Source: Brevibacterium sp. W7.2
Lineage (GTDB): Bacteria; Actinomycetota; Actinomycetes; Actinomycetales; Brevibacteriaceae
Reading direction: 5' to 3'
Assembly (NCBI RefSeq): GCF_018137945.1
Contig: NZ_CP073089.1
Coordinates: forward strand, 3,472,001 to 3,536,000
Length of the DNA stretch: 64,000 nucleotides
A program made the translations under genes and the position numbers. The notes under the pieces are model-generated. The model did no database searches, had not been told where the DNA came from, and saw nothing but the letters and a program-made list of their open reading frames with translations. Shown piece after piece: positions 8,843-18,566 of this stretch (within the stretch, counting starts at the first letter, position 1; each line of letters begins with the position of its first letter).

Positions 8843-8913
8843 CGTTTGTGCTCACAGAACCGAGGCCGACGGTGCGAATCGGCTCCATCTCCTTGGTTCT
8901 GTGACCACAAACG
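8843..8913 (-). terminator. Long hairpin downstream of sdaA, probable terminator
   Basis: Arms 8843-8865 and 8891-8913 are 23 bases each with two mismatches, separated by 25 bases. The structure lies between the sdaA stop and the MFS gene on the minus strand, so it would end the gcv-sdaA transcript and insulate the catabolic operon. Confidence 0.65.
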
Positions 8914-8923
8914 ACAGGCGGAC

Positions 8924-9111
8924 GCCCCCGCGCTACCGGCCGTCCTCAGCACGCCGCCCGCAAGTCCGCTGCCCTCAACTCGCTGCTCTCAGCGCTCTGT
9001 CCTCAGCATTCAACGACGTTGACGGCCAACCCGCCGAGCGCGGTCTCCTTGTACTTCGAGGACATGTCGGCACCGGTCTGGCGCATCGTCTCGATGACCT
9101 CGTCGAGGCTG
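8924..9111. repeat. Right copy of the sdaA 3'-end direct repeat
   Basis: 188 bases that include the last 36 codons of intact sdaA and about 80 bases beyond the stop. They are repeated in the same orientation at 4359-4545 with about 90 percent identity and one small length difference. The two copies bound the 4.4-kb catabolic segment. Confidence 0.88.
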
Positions 9112-10604
9112 ACTCGGTGCTGGCCGTCGCCCCACAGCGCCATCCGGGAGGCGTTGATCGCCTTGCCCGCGGCGATCGCGTTGCGTTCGATGCACGGGAC
9201 CTGGACGAGTCCGGCGATCGGGTCGCAGGTCAGCCCGAGGTTGTGCTCCATCGCGATCTCCGCGGCGTTCTCGACCTGTTCCGGGGTGCCTCCCATGACC
9301 GCGGCCAATCCCCCGGCGGCCATCGACGAGGCTGATCCGACCTCGCCCTGGCAGCCCACCTCGGCGCCGGAGATCGAGGCCCGCTCCTTGTAGAGGACGC
9401 CGATCGCGGCGGCCGTGAGAAGGAACGTCATGATCGCGTCGTGCTTGGCGGCCTCTCCCCCGGCGGTCACCTCGTCGACGTAGTTGAGCGCGTAGTGGAG
9501 GACGGCGGGGATGATGCCGGCCGCGCCGTTCGTCGGGGCGGTGACGACCCGACCGCCCGAGGCGTTCTCCTCGTTGACGGCCATCGCGACGAGGTTGACC
9601 CATTCGAGGTAGAACTTCGGATCGCGGTCGGGATCCTCGGCCTTGAGCTTGAGGTACCAGTCGTGGGCGCGTCGGCGCACCTTGAGCCCGCCCGGCAGGT
9701 GACCCGACCGGTCGAGCGAGTTCGACGCGCACTCCTCCATGACGGAGTAGATGTGGAGGAGGCCGTGGCGGATCTCGTCCTCGTCGCGCATCGTCCGCTC
9801 GTTGGCGAGCATCAGCTCGGCGATCGACAGCTCATTGGTCCGGCACTGCTCGAGGAGTTCGACGCCGGAGTGGAACGGGAAGGGCAGCTCCTCGCTCGCG
9901 GCTTCGAGTTCGGCGTCGACGACCGCCTCGGCGACGGCGAACTCCTGATCCTCATCGGCATTCGACGGGTCATCGGGATCGTCGTCGAACCCCTCATCGG
10001 CATCGTCGGCGTCCTCGACGTAGAGCGAATCGTCGGTGAGCGCCGCGACGCCCTCGTCGGCAGCCGCTTCGGCGAGCGCGGTCTCGGTGGACACGAGCGC
10101 CTCGGCGGCCTGCTCCTTCTCGACGAACTCGGTCTCCGAGGTGACGAAGCCGCCGCCGACGGAGTAGTAGGTCTCCTCGGCCAGGGTCTGACCCGCCTCG
10201 TCGAAGACGGCCAGGGTGAGGGCGTTCGTGTGCCGCGGCAGCACGGTCAGTGGGCGTTTGACCATGTCAGCCTCGGTGAACTCGAGTTCGACGCCGTTGC
10301 CGGTCGAGTCGCCGAGGATGATCTCACCGGTCTCGGCCATCCGGGTGCGGCGGGCGGTGAGTTCGTTGCCGTCGACGGCGTCGGGGCGGCAGCCCTCGAG
10401 GCCGAGGAGGATCGCGTCGAAGGTGCCGTGGCCGGCGCCGGTCGCGGCGAGCGAGCCGAAGACGTCGACGCGCAGACTCGCGACGGAGTCGAGGTCATCG
10501 CCGATGAGATCGAGGAAGCTCACGGCCGCGCGCATCGGGCCGACGGTGTGCGAACTCGAGGGGCCGATGCCGACGGTGAAGAGATCGAAGACGCTCAGTG
10601 GCAT
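9003..10604 (-). CDS. sdaA: L-serine ammonia-lyase (serine dehydratase), single-chain type
   Basis: Iron-sulfur enzyme that deaminates L-serine to pyruvate and ammonia. The N-terminal beta domain ([20 protein letters not shown]) and the C-terminal alpha domain ([34 protein letters not shown] with Fe-S ligand cysteines) are both present. It is 533 residues against about 455 in the family; the excess is a strongly acidic, Ala/Asp/Glu-rich insertion at about residues 163-240. ATG at 10604 is where homology begins. It lies downstream of gcvPTH, so glycine-derived serine can go to pyruvate. Its 3' end is duplicated at 4359-4545. Confidence 0.95.
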   Translation of the reverse strand: MPLSVFDLFTVGIGPSSSHTVGPMRAAVSFLDLIGDDLDSVASLRVDVFGSLAATGAGHGTFDAILLGLEGCRPDAVDGNELTARRTRMAETGEIILGDSTGNGVELEFTEADMVKRPLTVLPRHTNALTLAVFDEAGQTLAEETYYSVGGGFVTSETEFVEKEQAAEALVSTETALAEAAADEGVAALTDDSLYVEDADDADEGFDDDPDDPSNADEDQEFAVAEAVVDAELEAASEELPFPFHSGVELLEQCRTNELSIAELMLANERTMRDEDEIRHGLLHIYSVMEECASNSLDRSGHLPGGLKVRRRAHDWYLKLKAEDPDRDPKFYLEWVNLVAMAVNEENASGGRVVTAPTNGAAGIIPAVLHYALNYVDEVTAGGEAAKHDAIMTFLLTAAAIGVLYKERASISGAEVGCQGEVGSASSMAAGGLAAVMGGTPEQVENAAEIAMEHNLGLTCDPIAGLVQVPCIERNAIAAGKAINASRMALWGDGQHRVSLDEVIETMRQTGADMSSKYKETALGGLAVNVVEC

Positions 10605-10708
10605 GGTGGGTCCACCGTTTCTTGAGGAGGGAGCATTCGTGACAGGGAAGAAGGGGGCGAGACGACGGGGCGGGATGACGGGGTGAGGGGAGGGCGTTTC
10701 GGACAGAC

Positions 10709-10756
10709 GACAGGGTCGGTCCCATCCGGACTTCTTCGGATATGACCGACCCCGTC
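10709..10756 (-). terminator. Nested hairpin between gcvH and sdaA
   Basis: Outer arms 10709-10721 and 10744-10756 pair with one mismatch, and an inner atccg/cggat stem closes the loop. It lies in the 214-bp gap after gcvH. It may be a partial terminator or a processing site that sets sdaA expression apart from gcvPTH. Confidence 0.6.
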
Positions 10757-10818
10757 GGTATGTCACACTGCTGAGCCACCGACGCCGTCACCAGCGACGA
10801 CGAGGCGGCGAGAACGCG

Positions 10819-11217
10819 TTACAGCGAGTTGTTCTTCGCGTAGCTGTCGGCGTCCATGACGACGCCGACCTCGTCGACGTTGACCTCGAAGAGCCAGCCC
10901 TCGCCGTAGGGATCGGAGTTGACGAGACCCGGGGAGTCGAGGACCTTCTCGTTGATCGAGGTGACCTCGCCGCCGACGGGCGAGTAGAGGTCGGAGACCG
11001 ACTTCGTCGACTCGACCTCACCACAGGTCTCCCCGGCCTTGACGCCGTCGCCGACGCTCGGCAGGTTGAGGTAGACGACCTCGCCGAGGGCGTCGGCGGC
11101 CACCGCGGTGATGCCGATTTTCACGGTCTGTCCGGCGATGGTGTCGGGACCCTGGTTGACCCATTCGTGTTCGGCGGAGTAGGAGAAGTCCTTCGGAAGT
11201 GCTGGCAGATCAGCCAT
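10819..11217 (-). CDS. gcvH: Glycine cleavage system H protein
   Basis: 132-residue lipoyl carrier that shuttles the aminomethyl group between the P, T and L proteins. The lipoylated lysine lies in [15 protein letters not shown] near residue 71. Full length for the family. It follows gcvT by 92 bases on the minus strand. No lpd (L protein) or lipoate ligase gene is in the window. Confidence 0.97.
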   Translation of the reverse strand: MADLPALPKDFSYSAEHEWVNQGPDTIAGQTVKIGITAVAADALGEVVYLNLPSVGDGVKAGETCGEVESTKSVSDLYSPVGGEVTSINEKVLDSPGLVNSDPYGEGWLFEVNVDEVGVVMDADSYAKNNSL

Positions 11218-11309
11218 GATCTTCCCTTTCTGCTGTGGGACAGCGGTTGTGGCGAGCAGGTGTGACCAGTGTACGAGTCATCCGGACAAGTCTCACTGGT
11301 CGATAAGCA

Positions 11310-12539
11310 TCAGTTTCCCGAACGCTTGTAGAACGGCAGTTCGACCACGGTGAAATCGTGCGACTTGCCGCGGATGTCAACGGCCACCTCGGTGCCGGGA
11401 TCACTGAGCTCACGGTCGACGAATGCGAGCGCGATGGGATGGCCGAGCGTCGGCGAGGGCTGCCCCGAGGTCACGACACCCACCTCCGCACCGTCGGAGA
11501 TGATCGCCGATCCCGACCGCGCGGCGCGCCTGCCTTCGGAGACGAGCCCGACGAGGACGCGGCTGGGCTCGGTCTCCCCGAGCGCGGCGAGTGCTTCGCG
11601 GGCGACGAAATCGCCCTTGGTCTTGAAGCCGATCATCCGGCCGAGGCCGACGTCGAACGGCGTCGTCGTGAGCGTCAGCTCGTTGCCGTAGAGCGGCATG
11701 CCCGCTTCGAGGCGGAGCGAATCGCGGGCGGCGAGGCCCGCGGGCACGAGCCCGTGGCCGGCACCGGCGGTCATCAGCGTGTCCCACAGGCGGGTCGCGG
11801 CGATGTTGGGGACGTAGAGTTCGAACCCGTCCTCGCCGGTGTAGCCGGTGCGGGCGAGCACGAGGTCGATGCCGGCGATCGTCACCGGCATCCACGCGTA
11901 GTAGCCGAGTTCGGCCACGGCCTCGCCGACCGTGCGCGTCTCGGCGTCATCGGCCGCATCCGCCGAGGTGGTCCGCGGTCCGAAGGTTCCGTCGGCACCC
12001 TTGTCGAGGGCGGTGAGGATGATGTCCTGCGAGTTCGGTCCCTGCACGGCGATGAGGGAGGTGTCCCCGGATTCGTCGACCATGCGCACGTCCGCGCCAG
12101 GCTCGACCTCGGTGAGGAAATTCTCGAGACGCTCGGTGAGGGCGGCGACGACGACCGGCGTGTTCGAGGCGTTGGGGACGATGAGGAACTCCTCCTCACC
12201 GATCCGGTAGGTGATGAGGTCATCGAGGAGGTAGCCCTCGGCGTTGACGATGACCCCGTACTTCGCCTTGCCGACCTTCATCGTCGAGTACTTCGCGACG
12301 AGCGCGTAGTCGAGGAAGGCCGCGGCACCGGCGCCGGTGACCCGGACCTCGCCCATGTGGGAGAGGTCGAAGATCCCCGCCGCTTCGCGCACGGCGCGGT
12401 GTTCGGCGAGTTCGGAACCGTACTTCAGGGGCATGTCCCAGCCGCCGAAGTCGGTGAAGCTCGCCCCGAGCGCCGCATGCGCATCATGCAGCGGCGTCTC
12501 CTTGATCTGGCCGGCTGCCTGGGTGTCGGTCTCTGTCAT
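11310..12539 (-). CDS. gcvT: Glycine cleavage system T protein (aminomethyltransferase)
   Basis: Transfers the methylene group from the H protein to tetrahydrofolate, releasing ammonia. 409 residues, longer than the usual 360-370. Folate-binding family marks include HDAHAALGASFTDFGGWDMP, FDLSHMGEVRV, and RTGYTGEDGFELYVP. The extra length includes an Ala/Asp-rich loop around TTSADAADDAETRTVG. ATG at 12539 shares one base with the gcvP stop (TGATG); a GTG at 12542 is the alternative. Confidence 0.96.
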   Translation of the reverse strand: MTETDTQAAGQIKETPLHDAHAALGASFTDFGGWDMPLKYGSELAEHRAVREAAGIFDLSHMGEVRVTGAGAAAFLDYALVAKYSTMKVGKAKYGVIVNAEGYLLDDLITYRIGEEEFLIVPNASNTPVVVAALTERLENFLTEVEPGADVRMVDESGDTSLIAVQGPNSQDIILTALDKGADGTFGPRTTSADAADDAETRTVGEAVAELGYYAWMPVTIAGIDLVLARTGYTGEDGFELYVPNIAATRLWDTLMTAGAGHGLVPAGLAARDSLRLEAGMPLYGNELTLTTTPFDVGLGRMIGFKTKGDFVAREALAALGETEPSRVLVGLVSEGRRAARSGSAIISDGAEVGVVTSGQPSPTLGHPIALAFVDRELSDPGTEVAVDIRGKSHDFTVVELPFYKRSGN

Positions 12540-15472
12540 CACTTCTCCTCGGTGTCGGTGGTCTCGAAGGCCTCCGGCGGAGGGCAGGAGCAGACGAGGT
12601 TGCGGTCGCCGTACGCGCCGTCGATGCGGCTGACCGGCGGGAAGTACTTCGTCAGGCGCAGGCCGGGCACGGGGAAGACCGCGGTCTCGCGCGAGTACTT
12701 GCCGTCCCAGTCGTCCATGACGACGGTCGCCGGGTGCGGGGCCGCCTTGAGCGGCGACTCCGCGTACTCGTAGTCGGTGCCGATCGCGTCGATCTCGGCG
12801 CGGATGGTCCGCATCGCCTCGATGAACCGGTCGAGTTCGACCTTGTCCTCGGACTCGGTCGGTTCGACCATGAGGGTGCCGGGCACGGGGAACGCGAGCG
12901 TCGGGGCGTGGAAGCCGAAGTCGATGAGGCGCTTGGCGACATCCTCGGCGGTCACACCGGTCTTCGCGGTGATCTCCCGGAGGTCGAGGATCGTCTCGTG
13001 GCCGACGAGCCCGTTCTCACCCGAGTAGAGGACCGGGAAGACGTCGCCGAGCTTCTTCGCGATGTAGTTCGCGCCGAGGAGGGCCGCCCGGGTCGCCTCG
13101 CGCAGGCCCTCGCCGCCCATGAGCTCAAGGTACGCGAAGCTGATCGGCAGGACTCCGGCCGAGCCGTAGAGCGATCCGGAGACCGGGAGGTCGGTCGTCG
13201 ACATGTCCCCGGACACGAGGTCGGGGTTGACCGGGTTGCCGGGCAGGTGCGGGGCGAGGTGCTCGCGGACCGCGACCGGACCGACACCGGGACCGCCGCC
13301 GCCGTGGGGGATGCAGAAGGTCTTGTGGAGGTTGAGGTGGGAGACGTCGCCGCCGAACTCGCCGGGCTTGGCCAGTCCGACGAGGGCGTTGAGGTTCGCG
13401 CCGTCGACGTAGACCTGACCGCCGGCGGCGTGGACCTTGTCGCAGACCTCGCGGACCTCGGACTCGAAGACGCCGTGCGTCGACGGGTAGGTGATCATGA
13501 TCGCGGCCAGGCGGTCGCCGTTCTTCTCGATCTTCGCATCGAGGTCGTCGAGGTCGATCGACCCGTCCTCGGCGGTCGCGACGACCTGGACCTCGAGACC
13601 GGCGAGCACCGCGGAGGCGGCGTTCGTCCCGTGGGCCGACTGCGGGATGAGGCAGACGGTGCGCTGCGGGTTGCCGCTCTCACGGTGGTAGAGGCGGATC
13701 GCCAGCAGGCCCGCGAACTCACCCTGGGAGCCGGCGTTGGGCTGGAGGGAGACCCGGTCGTAGCCGGTGACCTCGACGAGGGAGTCCTCGAGGCGGCCGA
13801 TGAGCGTGCGCCATCCCTGGGTCTGCTCGATCGGGGCGAACGGGTGGATCGTCGCGAACTCCGGCCACGTGATCGGCTCCATCTCGATGGCCGAGTTGAG
13901 CTTCATCGTGCACGAGCCGAGCGGGATCATCGTCCGGTCGAGTGCGAGGTCGCGGTCGGCCAGGGTGCGCAGGTAGCGCATCATCGACGTCTCGGAGCCG
14001 TGCGTGTTGAAGATCGGGTGGGTGAGGAACTCGGTGTCCCGGTGGAGGTCGGCGGCGAACTGCGGGGCCGGGACCTGGTTGGCCCCGAAGGTCCCCGCCG
14101 AGGCGGCCTCGTAGTCATCGGCATCGATCCGGGCGATGATGCCGAGGGCCTCGAGCAGGCCGTTGGCATCGGCGACGGTGTGGGATTCGCCGAAGGAGAC
14201 GCCGACCGTCGTCGGGTCGATGACGCGGATGTTGAAGCCCGCGGCCTCGGCGACGGCGCGGGCCGCCTCGGCGTCGGCGACGCGCAGGGCCACGGTGTCG
14301 AAGAACTCCCGGGAGACGACCTCGGCGCCGGGGGCGGTGTCGGCGGCGGTCGCGAACGCCTGCGCGAGGCGGTGGATGCGGGAGGCGATGCGGGTCAGGC
14401 CGATGGGGCCGTGGTAGACGGCGTACATCGAGGCGACGTTGGCGAGCAGGGCCTGGGCGGTGCAGATGTTGCTCGTCGCCTTCTCACGGCGGATGTGCTG
14501 CTCACGGGTCTGCAGGGCCAGGCGGTAGCCGGGCTTGCCCTGGGCGTCCTTCGAGACGCCGACGAGGCGGCCGGGCAGCTGGCGCTGGAGGGAGGACTTC
14601 ACGGCCATGAACGCCGCGTGCGGTCCGCCGAAGAAGAGGGGGACGCCGAAGCGCTGGGCCGAGCCGACGGAGATGTCGGCCCCCTGCGAGGCCGGGTCCT
14701 TGAGCAGGGTGAGGGCGAGGAGGTCGGAGTCGAAGGTGACGAGGGCGCCGCGCTCGTGCGCGCCTGCCACTGCGGCGGAGAAGTCGCGGATGACGCCGGT
14801 CGTGCCGGGCTGGGCGCAGACGATGCCGAAGATGTCCTCGCCGACGAGCCCCTGGGAGAGGTCGGCGACGGTGACGTTGAAGTCGAGCGCGCGGGCGCGG
14901 ACGTGGACGTTGGCGATGACCTGCGGGTGGAGCTCGGAGTCGAGGACGACCGTCGAGCCCTTCTTCACGGACCGGCGCATGAGGAGGACGGCCTCGACGA
15001 CGGCGGTGGCCTCGTCGAGGAGGGAGGCGTTGGCGATGTCGAGGCCGGTGAGGTCCTCGACGACCTGCTGGAAGTTGAGCAGCGCTTCGAGGCGGCCCTG
15101 GGAGATCTCCGGCTGGTACGGGGTGTATGCCGTGTACCAGGCGGGGTTCTCGACGAGGTTGCGGCGGATGACGGCGGGGGTGACCGTGTCGTAGTAGCCC
15201 TGGCCGATCATCTGCTTGCGCATGACGTTCTGGGAGGCGAGGTCGCGGAGGTCGGCGAGCACCTCGGTCTCGGTCCTGCCGCCGGGCAGATCGAGGCCGT
15301 CGATCTGGATGGAGGCGGGGACGGCCGCCTCGGAGAGTGCTTCGAGGGAGTCATAGCCGAGTTCGGCGAGCATCTCCGCGGTGTCGTCGGCGCGGGGGCC
15401 GATGTGACGGTCGGAGAACGGTCGCGCCGTGTCTCCCGTCGCCTGCGTGGTGTGGGCGAGTGAACTGGTCAT
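12539..15472 (-). CDS. gcvP: Glycine dehydrogenase (decarboxylating), P protein
   Basis: PLP-dependent first enzyme of the glycine cleavage system, a fused alpha-beta single chain of 977 residues as usual in actinobacteria. The PLP lysine region reads [18 protein letters not shown], and the N-terminal half has the [17 protein letters not shown] opening. ATG at 15472 follows the glycine riboswitch leader. It is translationally coupled to gcvT. Expression is likely switched on by glycine through the leader. Confidence 0.97.
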   Translation of the reverse strand: MTSSLAHTTQATGDTARPFSDRHIGPRADDTAEMLAELGYDSLEALSEAAVPASIQIDGLDLPGGRTETEVLADLRDLASQNVMRKQMIGQGYYDTVTPAVIRRNLVENPAWYTAYTPYQPEISQGRLEALLNFQQVVEDLTGLDIANASLLDEATAVVEAVLLMRRSVKKGSTVVLDSELHPQVIANVHVRARALDFNVTVADLSQGLVGEDIFGIVCAQPGTTGVIRDFSAAVAGAHERGALVTFDSDLLALTLLKDPASQGADISVGSAQRFGVPLFFGGPHAAFMAVKSSLQRQLPGRLVGVSKDAQGKPGYRLALQTREQHIRREKATSNICTAQALLANVASMYAVYHGPIGLTRIASRIHRLAQAFATAADTAPGAEVVSREFFDTVALRVADAEAARAVAEAAGFNIRVIDPTTVGVSFGESHTVADANGLLEALGIIARIDADDYEAASAGTFGANQVPAPQFAADLHRDTEFLTHPIFNTHGSETSMMRYLRTLADRDLALDRTMIPLGSCTMKLNSAIEMEPITWPEFATIHPFAPIEQTQGWRTLIGRLEDSLVEVTGYDRVSLQPNAGSQGEFAGLLAIRLYHRESGNPQRTVCLIPQSAHGTNAASAVLAGLEVQVVATAEDGSIDLDDLDAKIEKNGDRLAAIMITYPSTHGVFESEVREVCDKVHAAGGQVYVDGANLNALVGLAKPGEFGGDVSHLNLHKTFCIPHGGGGPGVGPVAVREHLAPHLPGNPVNPDLVSGDMSTTDLPVSGSLYGSAGVLPISFAYLELMGGEGLREATRAALLGANYIAKKLGDVFPVLYSGENGLVGHETILDLREITAKTGVTAEDVAKRLIDFGFHAPTLAFPVPGTLMVEPTESEDKVELDRFIEAMRTIRAEIDAIGTDYEYAESPLKAAPHPATVVMDDWDGKYSRETAVFPVPGLRLTKYFPPVSRIDGAYGDRNLVCSCPPPEAFETTDTEEK

Positions 15473-15595
15473 TGCCGTTCTGGTCCTTCGGTCCGGCGCC
15501 CTCCGGTGGGAGGACGCACTGAGCGGTGCAGAGTCCTCCCCGATCTGTCGGATCTGCTCTGCAGCGACGCGGTCGCGGGTTGCGCGGCGGCGTGC

Positions 15596-15718
15596 GGCAG
15601 TCCTCCAGATATGCCTGCATTCGGTGGTACTGGGCCTGAGAGTTTCCCGGGGAGGGAATTGCACCTACGGCGCTGCCCTGGCGAGTTCCTTGCGGAGCTC
15701 CGGCAGCTCTCCCACGTC
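15596..15718 (-). promoter_or_regulatory. Glycine riboswitch upstream of gcvP
   Basis: Read on the minus strand the leader has the conserved aptamer blocks in order: GGGAGAG (complement of 15707-15713), GCGCCGTAGGTGCAA (15659-15673; the family usually has CCGAAGG, so one base differs) and GGGAAACTCTCAGGC (15634-15648), followed by ACCG. One full aptamer is clear; the following ATATCTGGAGGAC may be the remnant of a second. Downstream, before gcvP, GAGGACTCTGC and matching bases can form an expression-platform stem. Glycine binding normally turns gcv genes on. Confidence 0.88.
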
Positions 15719-15873
15719 ATGTCGTAACGGCGTATGAAATTGTCCGCACCCATTGTATGACCCGGAGCACGCGGCGACAACCGGGGTGCGCGCTCACGGA
15801 CGCGAGCACCTGCCGCAGCCGTCCCGCACGGCCGCCCATCCGCGTGACGGCGCGGGTCTCCCGGCACCCCGCA

Positions 15874-15907
15874 GGGTGCTCTGCCGCAATCGCCGCGCAG
15901 AGCACCC
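15874..15907 (-). terminator. 11-bp perfect hairpin, probable terminator of the MFS gene
   Basis: GGGTGCTCTGC (15874-15884) pairs exactly with 15897-15907 over a 12-base loop. It lies just beyond the stop of the minus-strand MFS gene and upstream of the gcv promoter region. Confidence 0.7.
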
Positions 15908-15923
15908 TTCGGGTGGTGTCGGG

Positions 15924-17276
15924 TCAGATCTCGCCGAGATCCTTTCCCTTCGTCTCGGGCAGGAGCGCGACCGCGATGATCGTGGCCAGGCACAGGAGGA
16001 TGACCCAGCCGCTCGAGAGCCACCGGAGGTCGAGGGAGTTGAAGAGCCCGTTGAGGTAGGGCGCGGTGCCGCCGAAGACGGCGACGGACACGGAGTAGGC
16101 GAAGCCGATCCCCTGCGTGCGCACCTTCGTCGGGAACGCCTCGGACAGCACCGCCGAGAGCAGGGCGCCTGCCATCGACACGACGAGCAGGGCGATCGCC
16201 GAGGCGGCGAAGAGCGTCCATCCCGCCGAGGTGATCATGCCCATGAGCGGGTACTGGAGGACCGCCATGAGGACCCCGAATCCGATGAGCACGGGTCGTC
16301 TGCCGATCCGGTCGGACAGCGCACCCCAGAACGGCAGCGAGATGAGCGCGATGACCTGCGCCCCGACCGTCGCCCAGTAGGCCGCCTGCGGATCCATGCC
16401 GCGCTCGGTGATCGCGAGCGTCGAGGCATAGGACGACCAGGTGTAGTGGGCGGCGGTGATGCCGGAGGTCATGAGGACGACGAGGATGATCGACCGGGTC
16501 ACGCGCCCGCGATCGAGCGGAGCCGCCTCGGTGACGGAACGACCGGCAGAGGCGTCACCGGCACCCGCGCTCCCGACTGCGGCAGCGGCGCCGTCCTGAC
16601 CGCCGGCGCTCGCGGCTGCGAAGACGTCGCTTTCGATCATTCCGCGCCGCATGTAGAGGGCGACGAGGGCGAGCAGCGCGCCGAGGGCGAACGGGATCCG
16701 CCACGCCCACTCGGACACGGCGTCCGCGGAGAAGAGGTTGGTCACTGCTCCGCCGACGGTGTAGGCGAGGACGGAGCCGCCGAAGATCGCGATGAACACG
16801 ATGCTGCCCCAGAGGCCGCGGCGGTGGGCCGGGGCGATCTCGGCGATGTAGGAGTTCGCCGTCGCCGACTCCCCGCCGTGGGCGAAGCCCTGGGCGACGC
16901 GCACGAGGAGGAGGATGAACGAGGCCGCGGCGCCGATCTGCGCGTAGCCGGGCATGACGGCGATGATGAGCGATCCCGCCGCCATGATGAGCATCGTCGT
17001 GATGAGGACGAATTTGCGCCCCTTCCGGTCGGCGATGCGCCCGAAGACGATCCCGCCGAGGGGTCGCATGAGGAAGCCGACGGCGAAGACGCCGAGGGTC
17101 GCGAGCACCGCCGAGACGCTGTCCTCGCTGTTGAACATCGCGGCGGCGATGAATGGTGTGAAGACCGCGTAGGCGCTCCACTCGTACCATTCGAGGATGT
17201 TGCCGACGGTGCTCGCCGCCACCGATTTCCTCTTCTCGCGCAGGGACACCGTCGTCCCCGCCATCTGTGCGGTCAT
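15924..17276 (-). CDS. MFS transporter, metabolite:H+ symporter (MHS) family
   Basis: 450-residue inner-membrane carrier. The opening ASTVGNILEWYEWSAYAVFT and the RPLGGIVFGRIADRKGRKF loop are typical of the MHS branch (citrate, alpha-ketoglutarate, shikimate and proline/betaine carriers). The central cytoplasmic loop holds an Ala/Gly-rich insertion at about residues 220-250. It lies downstream of the acyl-CoA operon on the same strand, separated by 207 bases, so it may import that operon's organic-acid substrate. Specificity is unknown. Confidence 0.88.
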   Translation of the reverse strand: MTAQMAGTTVSLREKRKSVAASTVGNILEWYEWSAYAVFTPFIAAAMFNSEDSVSAVLATLGVFAVGFLMRPLGGIVFGRIADRKGRKFVLITTMLIMAAGSLIIAVMPGYAQIGAAASFILLLVRVAQGFAHGGESATANSYIAEIAPAHRRGLWGSIVFIAIFGGSVLAYTVGGAVTNLFSADAVSEWAWRIPFALGALLALVALYMRRGMIESDVFAAASAGGQDGAAAAVGSAGAGDASAGRSVTEAAPLDRGRVTRSIILVVLMTSGITAAHYTWSSYASTLAITERGMDPQAAYWATVGAQVIALISLPFWGALSDRIGRRPVLIGFGVLMAVLQYPLMGMITSAGWTLFAASAIALLVVSMAGALLSAVLSEAFPTKVRTQGIGFAYSVSVAVFGGTAPYLNGLFNSLDLRWLSSGWVILLCLATIIAVALLPETKGKDLGEI

Positions 17277-17483
17277 GTCTGTCCTTCCACTGGGTGTTCC
17301 GGTTCGGTCGGCCGCCGCCCCCGCCCGAGCACGGTGTGCTCAGGGCGCGGAGGATCGCCGTGGTGGTGGTGTACGGCGGCGCCGAGGTGGTGCGCGCCGA
17401 GGTGGTGCCCGGCGATGTTGGCGCACCGCGGTGGTGATGTGCGGCAGCGGCGCCGAGGTGGTGAGGGTGCGGTCGTGCGCGGG
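17277..17483. repeat. GCGCCGAGGTGGTG repeats in the spacer
   Basis: The 207-bp gap between the kinase-like gene and the MFS gene contains three or more copies of GCGCCGAGGTGGTG or close variants between about 17367 and 17465, in very GC-rich sequence. No gene is supported. It may hold a weak terminator or promoter for the MFS gene. Confidence 0.55.
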
Positions 17484-18566
17484 CTACGTCAGCGTCGCCG
17501 CCACCTCCGATGCCGCGTCGAGGAGGGCGGGCACCCCGTGTTCGAGCGTGCCCGTGAAGTCACCGGCCGCCGGGGCCTCACCGGCGAGCCAGCGCGTGTA
17601 GATCGCCTCGGAGAAGATCGCCGCCTTCCACAGGGCGAGCGCCTGGTACCACGGCAGGCACGTGAGATCGAGGCCAGTCCGGTCCCGGTAGCGCGCCGTG
17701 AGGTCGGCCCGCGAGGGGAAGCCGGGCTGCCCGGTCACCGGGGTGAGGTCCATGACCGTGCGCGGATGCCTCCCGTCGGAGTACGTTGCGAGGAAGTACC
17801 CGAGATCGGCGAGCGGATCCCCGAGCGTCGACATCTCCCAGTCGAGGATCGCCGCGACGGCGACCGGAGGCTGCACCGCGATCATCGCGTTGCCCGCCCG
17901 ATAGTCGCCGTGGACGACGGAATGACGCTGCGTGTCCGGTCGGTTCGCCTCGAGCCAGGCGCCGAGGCGGCCGACCGCGGGCAGGGAACGCCGGGTGTTC
18001 TTCTCCCACAGGGAGGAGAAGAGTGCGACCTGTCTCTCGAGGTAGCCCTCGGGTCGGCCGAGGTCGGCGACCGCGGGGACGGTGACGTCGACGTCGTGGA
18101 GGGCCGCCAACTGGTCGACGAGGGCCTCGCCGAACCGACGGCGCCGGTCCGGGCTCTCGAGGACGGCCGGCAGGGTGTCGGTGACGACGGTTCCGGACAC
18201 GAAGTCCATGAGGTAGAACGGCACGCCGAGGACGGATTCGTCCTCACAGACGTCGACGATCGTCGGCACCGCGATGCCCTGCCCGCCGAGCACGGTCTGG
18301 ATCCTCGCCTCGCGGACCATGTCATGGGTCGAGCGCGGGATCGGCGGACGCGGCCCGCGCCGGAGCACGATGTCGACGTCGTCGCGGCGGATCCGGAACG
18401 TGACGTTCGACTGGCCCTCCCCGATCCGCTCCCACCGCACGGGCCCGGTGCCGATGCCGCGGGCATCGAGGTGGTCGGTGACCGCGTCGAGGACGAGCAG
18501 CGGCGGGGCGTCGAGCTCGGCGGCCTGGGCCGAGGTCTCGACGACATCGACGAGCTGCGCGGTCAT
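17484..18566 (-). CDS. APH-like phosphotransferase (ACAD10/11 N-terminal or LvaA-like kinase)
   Basis: 360-residue protein-kinase-like fold phosphotransferase. Visible motifs are VVHGDYRAGNAMI (catalytic loop with the aspartate) and ILDWEMSTLGDPLADLGYFL (metal-binding aspartate). This subfamily is paired with acyl-CoA dehydrogenases: it is fused to them in ACAD10/11 and adjacent in the levulinate operon, where LvaA phosphorylates 4-hydroxyacyl-CoA. Here it overlaps the acyl-CoA dehydrogenase gene by ATGA. It is therefore more likely a hydroxyacyl-CoA kinase than an antibiotic-resistance enzyme. Confidence 0.85.
   Translation of the reverse strand: MTAQLVDVVETSAQAAELDAPPLLVLDAVTDHLDARGIGTGPVRWERIGEGQSNVTFRIRRDDVDIVLRRGPRPPIPRSTHDMVREARIQTVLGGQGIAVPTIVDVCEDESVLGVPFYLMDFVSGTVVTDTLPAVLESPDRRRRFGEALVDQLAALHDVDVTVPAVADLGRPEGYLERQVALFSSLWEKNTRRSLPAVGRLGAWLEANRPDTQRHSVVHGDYRAGNAMIAVQPPVAVAAILDWEMSTLGDPLADLGYFLATYSDGRHPRTVMDLTPVTGQPGFPSRADLTARYRDRTGLDLTCLPWYQALALWKAAIFSEAIYTRWLAGEAPAAGDFTGTLEHGVPALLDAASEVAATLT

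Noticed and set aside
4359-9111. Composite transposon or integrative element
   Set aside because: The flanks are sdaA tails, not insertion sequences, and no transposase or recombinase gene lies between them.
12734-15463. A 909-codon open frame on the plus strand opposite gcvP
   Set aside because: It is an antisense shadow created by GC-biased third positions; the composition is Arg/Val/Gly/Asp-rich and gcvP on the other strand is unmistakable.
17484-18566. Aminoglycoside resistance gene
   Set aside because: The APH fold is real, but overlap with an acyl-CoA dehydrogenase gene and the operon content point to an acyl-CoA-linked kinase.
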